This document shows positions 47,401-57,483 of a stretch of DNA of 64,000 nt, piece by piece; position 1 is the first letter of the stretch, and the number at the start of each line of letters is the position of its first letter. The stretch spans positions 104,408-168,407 of the forward strand of contig NZ_FRAF01000002.1 of assembly GCF_900142255.1 (NCBI RefSeq), given 5' to 3'. Origin of the DNA: Alicyclobacillus tolerans. Its GTDB lineage: Bacteria; Bacillota; Bacilli; Alicyclobacillales; Alicyclobacillaceae. Position numbers and translations under genes: made by a program. The notes under the pieces were generated by a model. It made no database searches. It saw only the letters and a program-made list of their open reading frames with translations, and was not told the origin of the DNA.

Positions 47401-47809
47401 GTTGAACGATCGCGGTGGCGTTTTGGGGGCTATGGAAACACAGTATCAAAGAAGCAAAATACAAGAAGAATCTATGTACTACGAACATCTCAAGCATTCT
47501 GGAAAACTACCGATTATTGGGGTTAATACATTCCTCAATCCGAATGCTCTGAAAGAGTCTTATCAAATTCCGGAAATTGAATTGGCTCGCGCGACAGCAG
47601 AAGAGAAACGGGAACAGATTGAAAGGCTGAAGCAGTTTCAGGAAGAACATCGTGATGATTGTGTTTTGGCATTGGAGCGTTTGAAAGAGGTTGCGAGAAG
47701 TGGTGGCAACATCTTTGCGGAGCTGATGGAAACCGTACGCGTTGCGAGTTTAGGACAAATTACACAGGCTTTGTATGAAGTGGGAGGACGTTATCGAAGA
47801 AACATGTAA
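44480..47809 (+). CDS. icmF: Fused isobutyryl-CoA mutase (IcmF)
   Basis: This 1109-residue B12 enzyme interconverts isobutyryl-CoA and butyryl-CoA. Domain order is B12-binding ([16 protein letters not shown], with the cobalt-ligand histidine), then the MeaI/ArgK-type GTPase chaperone (P-loop GTGGAGKSS with Lys233), a linker, and the mutase barrel ([27 protein letters not shown]). Related fusions act on pivalyl-CoA, so the substrate should be confirmed. GTG 44480 lies 8 bases after AAAGGG; ATG 44486 is possible. It is co-transcribed with the TetR gene 91 bases upstream. It links branched acyl-CoA from valine or branched lipids to beta-oxidation. Confidence 0.95.
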   Translation: MVMDSTQLKESMRQEDIDQAAVAKQETEPYRPHNPVRFVTASSLFDGHDASINIMRRILQSSGAEVIHLGHNRSALEIVNAAIQEDAQGIAVSSYQGGHMEFFRYIIDLLREKDAGHIRVYGGGGGVIVPQEIEALEAYGVAKIFSPEDGRRMGLQGMINLMLRECDKPPVRNVQKILESQPNPSQPKVVAEWVTLAESDVASGFSSEVRERLLQRSNHAPVLGITGTGGAGKSSLTDELVLRYLADFPNQTIAIFSIDPSKQRTGGALLGDRIRMNSIDHPRVFMRSLATRSSQSELSSAIQDAILVARAAGYDFIIVETSGIGQGDAQIVDVADLSLYVMTSEFGAPSQLEKIEMLDYADLVTINKFERRGSEDALRHVRKQIQRNRNLFDQSLDEMPVYGTIASQFRDPGTDRLYLAILDHLRKKMGVQWESRLFKNPAQIQKKSLIANDRAHYLLEISRTVKEYRKFVENQVDLARKAYQLQGAKRVMENSQTDMEQQTVAHLDVAFQRIYHSLHPQTRQILEQWEEKKQKYQADELVSKIRDREIRTPLVTVSLSGTRVPKVCLPRYEDWGEIVRWSLMENVPGEFPFTAGVFPLKRTEEDPKRQFAGEGTPSRTNRRFHYLSKNDAAKRLSTAFDSVTLYGEDPAERPDIYGKIGESGVSVCTLDDMKQLYDGFDLCHPMTSVSMTINGPAPILLAMYMNTAIDQQIDIFRNRECREPSQEEICQIREKTLQTVRGTVQADILKEDQGQNTCIFSTEFALKMMGDIQEYFIEHQVRNYYSVSISGYHIAEAGANPITQLALTLSNAFTYVEYYLSRGMKIDDFAPNLSFFFSNGMDPEYTVIGRVARRIWSIVMRERYGANDRSQKLKYHIQTSGRSLHAQEIDFNDIRTTLQALLAIYDNCNSLHTNAYDEAITTPTEESVRRAMAIQLIISREFGLTKNENPLQGSFIVEELTDLVESAVLEEFERLNDRGGVLGAMETQYQRSKIQEESMYYEHLKHSGKLPIIGVNTFLNPNALKESYQIPEIELARATAEEKREQIERLKQFQEEHRDDCVLALERLKEVARSGGNIFAELMETVRVASLGQITQALYEVGGRYRRNM

Positions 47810-47877
47810 TTCAATAAAAAAGGGTACTCTAGTCAGCGTGCCAATGGTATTCGGTATGCTGTCTGGAGGTTTTGCCT

Positions 47878-49170
47878 GTGTTCAACTGGACTCGAAAATT
47901 GACATTTCAATTGCAGCCCGCCGCATGGTGGCTTTTGGCCATCGGCGGTCTTTTTGGCTTGGCTGTTGGGCTTTCCAACACATTTGTGAATATCTTTATT
48001 TGGAAGATCGATCGAAATTATACCAGTACAGCTTGGTACAATTTATGGATGTATGTGTGTATTCCAATTGCGTTTGTAGCAGCGTCTTGGTTAGCTAAAA
48101 AATTCCGTGTGGTCATTCCTTTACGAATAGGTATTGCAGGACATGCGCTTTTTTACTGTTTGGTGCTTTTTTGGGGACAACAGTTAGCTCGATATCCCAT
48201 TGTACTTGGTATTGGGATGGGTTTAGCCGCAGGATTTTACTGGTTTTCATTTAACGTCCTCTCCATCCACTTTACCTCAGATGCTCATCGATCGAATTTT
48301 ATGGGAATGAATGGAGTGTTTGCAGCAATTGCAGGGATGATTGCCCCACCAGTAGCTGGTTTTTTAATTAGTCGTGAAGATCTCTTGTGGGGAGGACTGA
48401 CAGGATTTCATCTGGTATTTGGTTTATCTATTGCTTTATTTGCGGCAGGAACAGTAATAAGTTGGAAAATAAATACGGAGTGCTTGGAAAATTCTTTTAT
48501 GTTCAATCAAGCCTTGCAAAGTCTTAAAATACGCTCTTGGCGGATGAAAGTCTTCGGCTGCTTATTTTATGGAATGCGTGAAGGATTGTTTTTGTTTTTA
48601 ATTGGGTTATTGTTCTTTATAGCCACGGGAAGCGAATTCACTTTAGGAGAATTCTTGTTTTTGCAATCGGGTCTTGCCTTTGTAGCTAATTTTGTTTCCG
48701 GAAAGCTTGCACAAAAACGTCGTCGTATTCTCTTGATGGGTAGTGGTGCATTAGGCATGTTTGCGGCCGCAACGATTTTTCTTTTGCCTGTCAATGCCAT
48801 GCATTTATGGATATATGGAGCATTACTGTCTGCCACATTACCATTTTTTCTCGTTCCAATGCAATCGCTCATCTATGCAGAAATGGATGAGATGGAGGAG
48901 AAAGAGAAACTATTTCGACATCAACACATTATCACCAGGGAAATTTTTGAAAATACAGGTAGGGTACTAGGAATTGTGAGTTTTTTACTTCTCCTCATAG
49001 GGGGTCACCAAGTTCATCGAATTGCCATGCTAGCCTTTGGATTAGGATGTGTGCAGTTAGGAACCTGGATACTCTTTAAGTGGAGTGAGCCGTTACGAGT
49101 CAAGCATGTTTCCGATCATAAACTAGCTTCCATTAGAGGTTTTACCAAATCAAAATATCGACAGCCGTAA
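47878..49170 (+). CDS. MFS transporter downstream of icmF
   Basis: The 430-residue product has about twelve membrane segments, beginning WWLLAIGGLFGLAVGLSNTF. A central charged loop near residues 205-225 divides the two halves. No substrate signature was recognised. GTG 47878 lies 8 bases after GGAGG and only 68 bases after icmF, so it may be in the same transcript and take up or export a related acid. That is inference only. Confidence 0.85.
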   Translation: MFNWTRKLTFQLQPAAWWLLAIGGLFGLAVGLSNTFVNIFIWKIDRNYTSTAWYNLWMYVCIPIAFVAASWLAKKFRVVIPLRIGIAGHALFYCLVLFWGQQLARYPIVLGIGMGLAAGFYWFSFNVLSIHFTSDAHRSNFMGMNGVFAAIAGMIAPPVAGFLISREDLLWGGLTGFHLVFGLSIALFAAGTVISWKINTECLENSFMFNQALQSLKIRSWRMKVFGCLFYGMREGLFLFLIGLLFFIATGSEFTLGEFLFLQSGLAFVANFVSGKLAQKRRRILLMGSGALGMFAAATIFLLPVNAMHLWIYGALLSATLPFFLVPMQSLIYAEMDEMEEKEKLFRHQHIITREIFENTGRVLGIVSFLLLLIGGHQVHRIAMLAFGLGCVQLGTWILFKWSEPLRVKHVSDHKLASIRGFTKSKYRQP

Positions 49171-49194
49171 GAAAAATATGGGTTACAAAATGAT

Positions 49195-49227
49195 CCGGGC
49201 ACTTGCCACTTGTAGCAAAGTGCCCGG
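49195..49227. terminator. Hairpin between the MFS and ferredoxin genes
   Basis: CCGGGCACTT (49195-49204) and AAGTGCCCGG (49218-49227) pair perfectly. The minus strand continues ATCATTTTG, so it probably ends the ferredoxin gene and perhaps also the MFS gene. Confidence 0.7.
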
Positions 49228-49267
49228 GATAAGTTCCATGGTAAGTGAATCAAAGCGGAAAATAAGA

Positions 49268-49504
49268 TTATTTTTGGAAAAAGGCGCGATTCTTTTCAAT
49301 AAATGTTTTTTCTTCTTCTGGTACAAAGTCTTCTTGGTAAATGGCTGAAACGGGGCACACGGCCTCACACGCGCCACAGTCAATACAAGTGTCTGGATCG
49401 ATATAGTATTGGTCTTCTCCCTCATGAATGCAATCTACTGGACAGGTTTCCACACAGTCCGCAGCTTTTTCATCAATACAGGGCGACGTGATAACAAAGG
49501 CCAC
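49268..49504 (-). CDS. Seven-iron ferredoxin
   Basis: The 78-residue acidic protein has the cysteine spacing of a 3Fe-4S/4Fe-4S ferredoxin. Cys9, Cys17 and Cys50 should hold the 3Fe-4S cluster; Cys21, Cys40, Cys43 and Cys46 should hold the 4Fe-4S cluster. Cys25 is extra. It should carry electrons in the cytoplasm for enzymes such as IspH. GTG 49504 follows AAGGAGGAG. It lies alone on the minus strand. Confidence 0.94.
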   Translation of the reverse strand: MAFVITSPCIDEKAADCVETCPVDCIHEGEDQYYIDPDTCIDCGACEAVCPVSAIYQEDFVPEEEKTFIEKNRAFFQK

Positions 49505-49734
49505 GCGTACTCCTCCTTAAAGATGGGTGACTGGAAAGAATGCTCATGAATGGACTCTTTCCGAGTATACAGTCCAAGAACTGATTTGGTATTCGCTACA
49601 ATGATACCTGAGAGATTCAGGCTTTTCAATATATCTTTTAAACCAGGTCTATCTTGAAAGCGTAAACCATAGAACGTGTTATAAAGCAATTGTTGACTAT
49701 CTAAAACAATCCTTGAGCGAAAGGATGAACAGCC

Positions 49735-49953
49735 ATGTTTCGTTGCCCTGCTTGTGGTGAATATATGGAGGCTCTAACGAAATTTCATTGTCTGTCTCAT
49801 CATGGAATGAATCGTTCAGAATTTATAGCAAAGTATGGTCGAATTCAATATATATTCCATTTTCCTTCAAAAGAACTTGAGCATTGGCTGCAGGAAACAA
49901 CCACGGTTCGTCAATCTTTAGAAAATTTTTCGCGTAAACTCTTCTCAAAGTAA
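49735..49953 (+). CDS. Small C2H2-type zinc-finger protein (MucR/Ros-like)
   Basis: The 72-residue product has Cys4, Cys7, His18 and His22 (CPACGEYMEALTKFHCLSHH), a C-x2-C-x10-H-x3-H pattern, followed by GMNRSEFIAKYG. That second part resembles the Ros/MucR family, whose members bind DNA. Whether this one does is unknown. AAAGGATG lies 8 bases before the ATG. The 230 bases before it hold no gene that I can support. Confidence 0.7.
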   Translation: MFRCPACGEYMEALTKFHCLSHHGMNRSEFIAKYGRIQYIFHFPSKELEHWLQETTTVRQSLENFSRKLFSK

Positions 49954-50036
49954 AAGTTTTCTCTCTCTATATATTGATAAGTAAACGGATTAAAGATCAT
50001 ACTGATTTTGAAGTCAGGTTTTGAGGGGGAAAACAG

Positions 50037-51335
50037 ATGCCTACAGTGCAGCATTTTGGAGATAAAAGACTTCGAATGCATGCCCTACATACGGAAAAGT
50101 TTTACACTCGTCATTACAGCATAAAATTGACCATACCACTCGACGCAAAATTTATAACTTCTACTGCTGTTTTGCCTTATCTGTGGTTAGAAGGTAGTAA
50201 AAGCTATCCCAGTGCCAGAAAAATTATGCAGTTGATAGATTCGCTATATGGAACTGTTCTTCATAGTTCCGTCAGTAAACGAGGCGGATTGCAGGTTGTG
50301 GAGATATCAGCTGCAATGCCCTATATTCATGGTAATCAAGAAAATCGTGCAGCCATGAACCAACTGGAAAAACTTCTAATGGAATTGTTGATGGCTCCGG
50401 CAACCAATGAAGATGGAAGTTTTTTATCCACACATGTGAGCAAAGTCATTGAACTTCAAAAAAATAGAATTCGCAATCTTCATGACGATAAAACCACTTA
50501 TGCTTTTGAGCAAGCGATGGAAAGAGCAAGTCGACCACTGCCTGCTTCCTTGCCTCGTCTTGGTTATTTAGATGAACTTGAGAATGATATGGCGCCATTG
50601 CTGTATACAGCCTATCGTCGCTTGCTTGAAAATGCAAAAATCGATATTTATGTATCAGGGAAATTATATCAAGTCGAAGATATGTGGATAGATTTTCAAC
50701 AGAAACTAGAAAGTCAATTGTCCATGACGAATTTTTTAAATCCGTTGGTCGAGCCCATTCAAAAAAGTCATATGGAAAATAGAGCAGAATTGAGGGATAT
50801 TGAATATCAGCGTGTAAATCAAGCCAAACTCAATTTAGTTTATTGTTCGGGCATAGGATACGCGCATCCTCTTTATCCTGCGGCACTTGTTATGAACGGC
50901 ATACTCGGTAAATTTCCACATTCCAAGTTGTTTGTAGAGGTCCGTGAAAAGCGTTCTCTAGCTTACTATGCATCCAGTCAGTATGACAGCATGACTGGTT
51001 TTGTTGTTTTGTATGCAGGTGTTCAACCCGGTAAAGTGGGGGAGGCTCGCCTGGTCATGGAAGAACAGGTAGAGGCGATACAAAAAGGGAAAATTTCTGA
51101 TCAAGAAATTCAATTCACAAAATCGGGACTGCTGAACCAATATAAACAACTGGAAGATCAGCCAGCCAGTTGGACAGAAATTGATTTTAATGGACAATTG
51201 ACGGGGCAGAAACTCACCATGGAGGATTTACAAAAGAAAATTTCTGATGTGACAGTGGAAGATATTAAAAAGGTAGCTGAGCATTTGGTGTTTCAACAGG
51301 AGTTTTTGCTAACCGCCAGGAGGGAACAAGTATGA
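50037..51335 (+). CDS. ymfF: M16-family protein YmfF-like (inactive partner)
   Basis: The 432-residue product has the M16 fold but lacks the HxxEH zinc motif, as expected of the non-catalytic partner. It is the first of a pair: the next gene overlaps it by 4 bases and encodes the active subunit. In Bacillus, YmfF and YmfH are tied to 5-aminopentanol modification of elongation factor P. C-terminal VREKRSLAYYASSQYDSMTGFVVLYAG is typical of the second M16 domain (read in parts). The start follows GAGGGGGA. Confidence 0.87.
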   Translation: MPTVQHFGDKRLRMHALHTEKFYTRHYSIKLTIPLDAKFITSTAVLPYLWLEGSKSYPSARKIMQLIDSLYGTVLHSSVSKRGGLQVVEISAAMPYIHGNQENRAAMNQLEKLLMELLMAPATNEDGSFLSTHVSKVIELQKNRIRNLHDDKTTYAFEQAMERASRPLPASLPRLGYLDELENDMAPLLYTAYRRLLENAKIDIYVSGKLYQVEDMWIDFQQKLESQLSMTNFLNPLVEPIQKSHMENRAELRDIEYQRVNQAKLNLVYCSGIGYAHPLYPAALVMNGILGKFPHSKLFVEVREKRSLAYYASSQYDSMTGFVVLYAGVQPGKVGEARLVMEEQVEAIQKGKISDQEIQFTKSGLLNQYKQLEDQPASWTEIDFNGQLTGQKLTMEDLQKKISDVTVEDIKKVAEHLVFQQEFLLTARREQV

Positions 51336-52612
51336 AGCGTACAGAAGTAAAGTCGCTGAATCTTGAAATATATTCACATCAGCTTTCCAACGGATTGCGT
51401 TTGGTTTGTATTCCGCGCCCTGGATATCAACAGGTGTATGCCCTTTTTTCCACTGCCTATGGCTCATGTGATAACAGTTTTCGAACAGAAAGTGAGTCGG
51501 AGATTCGCAAGGTTCCCGATGGCATAGCCCATTTTCTAGAACACAAAATGTTTGAAGAGCCAGATGAGGATGTGTTTTCTCGCTTTGCGAAATACGGTGC
51601 TTCTGCCAATGCATTTACTACGTATTTGCAAACTTCCTATCTCTTTTCTTGTACGGATTCTGTTCAAGAAAATCTTAATGTGCTTTTGGATTTTGTCCAA
51701 CATCCGTATTTTACGGATGCCAATGTAGAGAAAGAAAAGGGTATTATCTCAGAAGAAATTCGCATGTATGATGATCATCCGGATTGGCGTTGCTATAGTG
51801 AATTAATGAAAGCAATGTACGAAAAAAATCCTGTTCGTATTGATATCGCTGGAACAGTGGAATCCATTCAAGAAATTACTAAGGATACGCTTTACGATTG
51901 TTATCATACCTTCTATCATCCAGAAAATATGCTACTCGTTGTTGTGGGAGGGATTGATCCACAGCAAACACTCGATTGGGTAGATCAAAATCAGCAAAAG
52001 AAGAGTTTTCCTGCATTTTCACCTATTGTTCGTCAGTACCCGAAAGAACCTGAAACTGTTTATCAGCAACAGGTTCTCCATTCTCTAGATGTCGTCCGTC
52101 CAAAATGTCTTCTCGGGTTAAAAGATTTTCCTGTCACAGACGGAGAAAATATGCTCAGACAAGATTGGTTGACAGGCATAGTTTTGGACGGATTGTTTGG
52201 AAAAGCCAGTGTATTTTATGAAACGTTTTCTCAATCAGGATTAATTGACCAAACTTTTTCTTGGGAGTATGAAGTTACAAAGAATTACGCACACGCTATG
52301 ATTGGTGGAAACACTGAAAGTCCGCAAGAACTACAAAAAGCGATTGTAGAAACCATTGAACGTGCCTTGAGTGACGGTATTGAGGCAGAAACGTTTGAAC
52401 GAAGCAGAAAGAAACTTCTTGGCAGAATCTATACCTCATATGACAGTCTCGCCAGTCTAGCCAGAGATATGACTTCCTATGGCCTACAATCTATTCTTCC
52501 GTTCCATGCTATTGATGTATGTTCTTCATTTACTTGTGAACAAGCTGAGCAACGCCTCAAGGAACTTTATTCAAAAGAACGAGTTTCTTGTTCTATTGTC
52601 AAGTCCCTGTGA
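51332..52612 (+). CDS. ymfH: M16-family zinc peptidase YmfH-like
   Basis: The 426-residue product is the catalytic partner. The inverted zinc motif HFLEH is near residue 66, and the third ligand is in GIISEEIRMYDDHPD near 143. The ATG overlaps the ymfF stop as ATGA and follows AGGAGGG, so the two subunits are made together. The YmfI dehydrogenase that follows in Bacillus subtilis is not here; a convergent tcdA gene follows instead. Confidence 0.92.
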   Translation: MKRTEVKSLNLEIYSHQLSNGLRLVCIPRPGYQQVYALFSTAYGSCDNSFRTESESEIRKVPDGIAHFLEHKMFEEPDEDVFSRFAKYGASANAFTTYLQTSYLFSCTDSVQENLNVLLDFVQHPYFTDANVEKEKGIISEEIRMYDDHPDWRCYSELMKAMYEKNPVRIDIAGTVESIQEITKDTLYDCYHTFYHPENMLLVVVGGIDPQQTLDWVDQNQQKKSFPAFSPIVRQYPKEPETVYQQQVLHSLDVVRPKCLLGLKDFPVTDGENMLRQDWLTGIVLDGLFGKASVFYETFSQSGLIDQTFSWEYEVTKNYAHAMIGGNTESPQELQKAIVETIERALSDGIEAETFERSRKKLLGRIYTSYDSLASLARDMTSYGLQSILPFHAIDVCSSFTCEQAEQRLKELYSKERVSCSIVKSL

Positions 52613-52643
52613 GATGCTTATATAGACCAAAAGGAATGGACTA

Positions 52644-53405
52644 TTATTCACAGGTTCCAATGCCAAGCAAATCATGAACTACGACGCTTGCCAATATCAG
52701 TCCTGCGACGGAAGGAACATAAGAAACAGAAGCGGGAGGCATTTTCATTTTACGAGCGGGCGCATTTTCTTCTGTCTCGGGAGATACAATGTTTTTTCGC
52801 ACATCTTCACGCGGTGTTTTCGGCGATTCCAGGGAGCAGACGGTCTTGATACCGCGTTCAATTCCATATTTCCTTAATTCTCGTCGCAGGACTTTGGCTA
52901 TCGGATCCACGCGTGTTTTGGAAAGATCCATAACGCGGAATTGCGTCGGATCAATTTTATTGGCAGCTCCCATTGAGGAAACAATAGGTATCTTGCGTTC
53001 ATAGCATTCTTTAATTAAGAGTATCTTTGCCGAGACAGTATCAATGGCGTCAATAACGTAGTCTAGTGGATATTGAAAAAGCGTATCCTTTGTTTCTTCT
53101 AAGAAAAAAATGCGATGTGCGATGACACGACAATCAGGCTGAATATCTGCAATCCTTTTCTTCATAATCTCAACTTTGGCCTGTCCAATGGTCGAATGAA
53201 GGGCAGGGATCTGGCGATTAATGTTGGTCACATCTACTTCATCGCGATCGATCAAGATCAATTGTCCAATACCTATGCGTGCGAGAGCTTCCATCGCAAA
53301 GGATCCAACCCCGCCAGCTCCGAGTACAGCTACGGAACTATTGCGCAGGCGTTCGACACCTTCAGGTCCAAAGACTAGTTCTGTTCTAGAAAACTGCGTA
53401 AGCAC
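52644..53405 (-). CDS. tcdA: tRNA threonylcarbamoyladenosine dehydratase (TcdA)
   Basis: The 253-residue E1-like protein cyclises t6A at position 37 of tRNA with ATP. The nucleotide-binding GAGGVG is at residues 29-34, followed by IDRDEVDVTNINRQ. The adenylate-forming region includes YVIDAIDTVSAK and SSMGAANKIDPT. GTG 53405 lies 6 bases after GGAGG. It is on the minus strand and converges with ymfH. The 224 bases upstream, before the exporter gene, hold nothing that I can support. Confidence 0.93.
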   Translation of the reverse strand: MLTQFSRTELVFGPEGVERLRNSSVAVLGAGGVGSFAMEALARIGIGQLILIDRDEVDVTNINRQIPALHSTIGQAKVEIMKKRIADIQPDCRVIAHRIFFLEETKDTLFQYPLDYVIDAIDTVSAKILLIKECYERKIPIVSSMGAANKIDPTQFRVMDLSKTRVDPIAKVLRRELRKYGIERGIKTVCSLESPKTPREDVRKNIVSPETEENAPARKMKMPPASVSYVPSVAGLILASVVVHDLLGIGTCE

Positions 53406-53629
53406 AAAGTACCTCCTCCATACATTGCCTGACTCACATTTACCTTCTGTTCAGTATAATTTGTATCTAATTGGGAAGCAAAAAGAAAAGGGTCGATGGT
53501 GGTTATGACAGAACCGTGAACTTCAGGTAAAGATTTTAGTTCAGACATTGAAATATTGAGGAACTTGAAGTACGCTTAGGAACGTCAAAGTATGATGGTT
53601 GAGCCGGATATTGGCAGGAGGGAACAGAG

Positions 53630-55246
53630 TTGCAAAAAGCGCAGTACTCCGATTATGAGATCCATCGGATAAAGGCTCCATGGTTACAAATGGCCATTAT
53701 TATTCTTGGGGTCTTTATGGCGGTTTTGGACACGAGTGTCGTCAATGTCGCCATTCCGACCATGGAGACAGAATTGAGCGCGTCCACGGCACAAATTCAA
53801 TGGGTGCTGACGGCTTATATGCTAGTTCTCGGCGTTTTGGTGCCTATTTCTGGTTGGCTGACAGATAAATTTGGCCCTAAAAAGCTGTTTATATTCTCGC
53901 TGATTGCATTCACAATCGGTTCGGCACTTTCGGGAGCCGCTTGGAATTTAAGCAGTATTATTTTTTTTCGGGTTATTCAAGCTGTTGGTGGAGGATTTAT
54001 GATGCCGGTTTCCATGGCTATGGTCTATCGGATTTTCCCTCCCGACAGACGCGGAGTCGTTATGGGAACACTCGGTATTGCTATGATGGCTGCACCAGCA
54101 TTTGGACCCGCACTATCAGGTTATCTGGTTGAATACGCAAGCTGGCGCTGGATATTTTATATCAACGTCCCCATTGGTATAGTTGGTACCATATTAGGAG
54201 TTATCTTCATGCATGAGTTTCCGCATGAGGCTAAAGGCAAGTTGGATGTTTTAGGATTTGCTTTATCAACAGTCGGTTTTTTTCTCTTGTTGTATGGATT
54301 TAATGAAGTCCCTAATGACGGATGGGGTTCTAAAACCGTTATTCTCTGCTTGCTGTTTGGTATTATCAGTTTGATCGCGCTTGTTTTTGTAGAATTAAAT
54401 GTTGAAAATCCAGTAATAAATTTGCGGGTTTTAAACAGTTATATGTTTAGTATGAGTCTTGTGATTTCTTCCATTATCGGTATAGCGCTGTTTTCTGGTA
54501 TTTTTCTTTTGCCTCTTTATTTGCAGAATATCATGGGATTTTCAGCTCTCAAGACAGGATTATTCATGACGCCTGCTGCATTGGTATCAGCAGCTTTTAT
54601 GCCCATCAGCGGTAGATTAATGGATCGCATTGGAGCGCGTCCACTTGGTATTATTGGCATTGCGATTGTAACCATAGCCACTTACGGATTCAGTTCATTA
54701 ACCACCGATTCTACGCAGACGACTATCCAGTGGCTCTATATCTTCCGATCTCTTGGCATGTCATTGACCATGATGCCTGTCATGACGGCCGGCATGAATA
54801 CAGTAAATGTTCGACTGGTCTCGCAAGCATCAGCCATGAGCAACACAGTTCGTCAAGTCAGTTCATCACTGGGAATTGCCATTCTAACGAGTTACATGAC
54901 GAATCGCTCTAAAATGCATCAATACCATATGGCTGCACAGGTAACGAGTAATTCTCCAGCTGGAAATATGCTGTATCAAATTCAGCAGATGATGCAGTTA
55001 CATGGTATGTCCTTAGCTGCTGCCAAAAGTGCGGCAGTACAAATGATGAATGAACTGATTCAAAGACAGGCTTTTGTTGCAGGACTTAATGATACGTTCT
55101 TCATATCCACAATTTTACTTGCCATTTCATGGGTACTTGTTCTATTCTATGGAAGTAAGAAAGAACGTGAAATTCGCCTTGGGCGCAGGCAAGCACAAAA
55201 ACTAAAACCTGCTGAAAACTCAGGAAATCAGCTGTTGCTCGAATAG
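53630..55246 (+). CDS. DHA2-family MFS drug exporter (EmrB/QacA type)
   Basis: The 538-residue product has about fourteen membrane segments. Motif D1 is LDTSVVNVAIPTM (residues 29-41), motif A is GWLTDKFGPKKL, and the antiporter motif C is GPALSGYLVEYASWRWIFYINVPIG (read in parts). Such proteins export drugs or toxic lipophilic compounds against protons. TTG 53630 lies 6 bases after AGGAGGG. It is probably a single-gene unit that ends near the hairpin at 55275. Confidence 0.92.
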   Translation: MQKAQYSDYEIHRIKAPWLQMAIIILGVFMAVLDTSVVNVAIPTMETELSASTAQIQWVLTAYMLVLGVLVPISGWLTDKFGPKKLFIFSLIAFTIGSALSGAAWNLSSIIFFRVIQAVGGGFMMPVSMAMVYRIFPPDRRGVVMGTLGIAMMAAPAFGPALSGYLVEYASWRWIFYINVPIGIVGTILGVIFMHEFPHEAKGKLDVLGFALSTVGFFLLLYGFNEVPNDGWGSKTVILCLLFGIISLIALVFVELNVENPVINLRVLNSYMFSMSLVISSIIGIALFSGIFLLPLYLQNIMGFSALKTGLFMTPAALVSAAFMPISGRLMDRIGARPLGIIGIAIVTIATYGFSSLTTDSTQTTIQWLYIFRSLGMSLTMMPVMTAGMNTVNVRLVSQASAMSNTVRQVSSSLGIAILTSYMTNRSKMHQYHMAAQVTSNSPAGNMLYQIQQMMQLHGMSLAAAKSAAVQMMNELIQRQAFVAGLNDTFFISTILLAISWVLVLFYGSKKEREIRLGRRQAQKLKPAENSGNQLLLE

Positions 55247-55274
55247 AAATCTTGTTTTGTATATTGGATTGTGA

Positions 55275-55308
55275 GAGCGCCGCACCTCTTGTAAAGGATG
55301 CGGCGCTC
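55275..55308. terminator. GC-rich hairpin after the exporter gene
   Basis: GAGCGCCGCA (55275-55284) and TGCGGCGCTC (55299-55308) form a perfect 10-bp stem. There is no T run, so termination may be weak. Confidence 0.6.
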
Positions 55309-55370
55309 ATGTCATAGTGGTAATGTGTGTTGAACCTGATACGGTAAGTCGGAACCTGTTTTGGAGCTGA

Positions 55371-56297
55371 ATGATCTTCATGCTGTTCCTTTTTTTAGCG
55401 ATTTTCATTGTGGCGCTTCTCTTAGTGAGTTGGATTTTCTGGCAATATATTTCTTGGAGACGTCGCTTGCCCAGCCCGGATTATCGAAATTTAGACAAAT
55501 CACCTCAACCAGAATTATGGAATCATACAGCCCATTTGGCTTGGCTTGGACATTCCACTTTACTCTTACGTCTCCATAAATCCACAATTTTGACGGATCC
55601 CGTTCTCTATGAACGAGTGGGTGTGCGAATTGGTCCTTGGGTTATCGGCCCAAAACGTTACACACCACTTGCGTTGCCGCTCTCCCGTTTGCCTAAACCC
55701 GATCTTGTACTTCTCTCACATGCTCATTTGGATCACTGGGATGTCCGCAGTTTGCGTGCTGTACTTTCACCAGACACCACAGTGGTTGTACCACAAGGGA
55801 CAGCTCAATTGATTCGTCGAATTGGAAAAGGAAAAGTCATTGAATTAGCTGTACAAGAGACGGTCTCCTTAGAAGAAGGTTTACAAATTACAGCGATTCC
55901 CGTAAAACACTGGGGCAATCGGTATCCTTGGAATCGTCATTATGGATTTTGTGGTTACTTGATTCGGCTGAAAGATCGTTCAGTGTTTTTTGCAGGTGAT
56001 ACTGCACATGTCTCAACTTTTTCGGCATTACGTGATGTCGGCGAACTTGATGTTGCCTGCATACCCATTGGAGCCTATAATCCTGCTCATTTTCAGGGAG
56101 CACACTGCACACCTGAGCAAGCTTGGGATATGTTTTTGCAAACAGGCGCTCGATATATGGTTCCTATTCATTGGGGAACTTTTGTTCTTTCACAGGAGCC
56201 GGTTGATGAACCTATGACTCGTCTCTTACAAGAAGCGGGATCGGAAGAAGGACGAATTGTCATTCGTAATATTGGTGAAGAATTTAGCTGGTCATAG
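55371..56297 (+). CDS. Membrane-anchored metallo-beta-lactamase-fold hydrolase
   Basis: The 308-residue product has an N-terminal membrane helix (residues 1-25) and an MBL domain. WLGHST precedes the metal motif SHAHLDHWD (near residue 117), and further ligands are in VKHWGNR, FAGDTAH and PIHWGT. The overall pattern is of the UlaG/NAPE-PLD-like group, which hydrolyses phosphodiester or lactone bonds. The substrate is unknown, but lipids are possible. The start ATG 55371 has GGAG 4 bases before it. Confidence 0.87.
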   Translation: MIFMLFLFLAIFIVALLLVSWIFWQYISWRRRLPSPDYRNLDKSPQPELWNHTAHLAWLGHSTLLLRLHKSTILTDPVLYERVGVRIGPWVIGPKRYTPLALPLSRLPKPDLVLLSHAHLDHWDVRSLRAVLSPDTTVVVPQGTAQLIRRIGKGKVIELAVQETVSLEEGLQITAIPVKHWGNRYPWNRHYGFCGYLIRLKDRSVFFAGDTAHVSTFSALRDVGELDVACIPIGAYNPAHFQGAHCTPEQAWDMFLQTGARYMVPIHWGTFVLSQEPVDEPMTRLLQEAGSEEGRIVIRNIGEEFSWS

Positions 56298-56400
56298 GAT
56301 TTTATTTTCTGTTACAATGCATGTCAATCCAGAATCAAACTAAAGTAGTGGAATTGTAAGTTTACTGGCTGTTCAAAATAAATAAAGGAGAGAATAGAAC

Positions 56401-57483
56401 ATGTCGCAAGGAACCTTTCCACACGTATTTTGGCCAGGTCTTTTGCAGGCGTATAGTGAATGGCTCCCTATTAATGAGAAAACTCCTCAGCTTTCACTGA
56501 ATGAAGGCAATACCCCGTTAATTTATTCGAATCAATTGAGTGAATATACTGGAATGCAAGTCTATTTGAAATATGAAGGTGCGAATCCTACGGGTTCTTT
56601 TAAAGATCGGGGAATGGTTCTAGCAGTCGCTAAAGCTAAAGAAGCCGGCGCAGACACAGTCATTTGTGCATCAACAGGCAACACGTCTGCTTCTGCTGCC
56701 GCCTATGCAGCTAGAGCTGGTATGAAAGCTGTCATTGTTATACCCGATAAATACGTGGCCCTAGGGAAATTGGCCCAAGCCATGATGTATGGCGCTCGAA
56801 TTGTGGCAATACGAGGAAATTTTGATGAAGCATTGGAAATCGTTCGTCATTTGGCTGATGAAGCTGGCATGACTGTAGTAAACTCTGTGAATCCATTTCG
56901 CTTAGAAGGTCAGCAAACTGCTGCGTTTGAAATTTGCGACGCTCTTCAAAAAGCGCCGGATATTCTATGTGTTCCGGTTGGGAATGCAGGAAATATTTCT
57001 GCTTATTGGAAAGGTTTTAAGACTTACCATGACCATCAACGAATTCACCATTTACCTCGCATGCTAGGTTTTGAAGCTGAGGGAGCGGCAGCGATTGTTC
57101 AAGGACATCCTATCCCCAATCCCGAAACATTTGCCACAGCTATTCGCATCGGTAATCCAGCTTCTGCGCATCTTGCTGTGCAGGCAAGTCAAGAGTCTCA
57201 CGGAGGTATCTTCGCAGTAAGTGATGAAGAAATTCGTATAGCCTATCGTTTGATTGCCAGAGAAGGTATTTTTGCTGAACCGGGCAGCGCCGCATCTGTA
57301 GCCGGGCTATTGCAACAAACGAAAATAGGGAATTTAGAAAAGGGGCAGACCGTTGTCTGTGTATTGACGGGCAATGGACTTAAAGATCCGAATACAGCTA
57401 TTGAGTTGACGGCTTCCAAACCCATTGTGGTGGAGAACAATACACAAGAAGTACTAAAGGCCCTAAAAGGAGAGTCGGTGTGA
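56401..57483 (+). CDS. thrC: Threonine synthase
   Basis: The 360-residue PLP enzyme makes threonine from O-phosphohomoserine. The PLP lysine is Lys68 in GSFKDRGM, and the phosphate-binding loop is [32 protein letters not shown] is also typical. AAAGGAGAG precedes the ATG. Its stop overlaps the thrB start, so this is a coupled thrC-thrB operon; no hom gene is adjacent. Confidence 0.95.
   Translation: MSQGTFPHVFWPGLLQAYSEWLPINEKTPQLSLNEGNTPLIYSNQLSEYTGMQVYLKYEGANPTGSFKDRGMVLAVAKAKEAGADTVICASTGNTSASAAAYAARAGMKAVIVIPDKYVALGKLAQAMMYGARIVAIRGNFDEALEIVRHLADEAGMTVVNSVNPFRLEGQQTAAFEICDALQKAPDILCVPVGNAGNISAYWKGFKTYHDHQRIHHLPRMLGFEAEGAAAIVQGHPIPNPETFATAIRIGNPASAHLAVQASQESHGGIFAVSDEEIRIAYRLIAREGIFAEPGSAASVAGLLQQTKIGNLEKGQTVVCVLTGNGLKDPNTAIELTASKPIVVENNTQEVLKALKGESV

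Noticed and set aside
49435..49689. Minus-strand frame of 84 codons upstream of the ferredoxin
   Set aside because: It overlaps the ferredoxin start in another frame and has no ribosome site or recognisable features.
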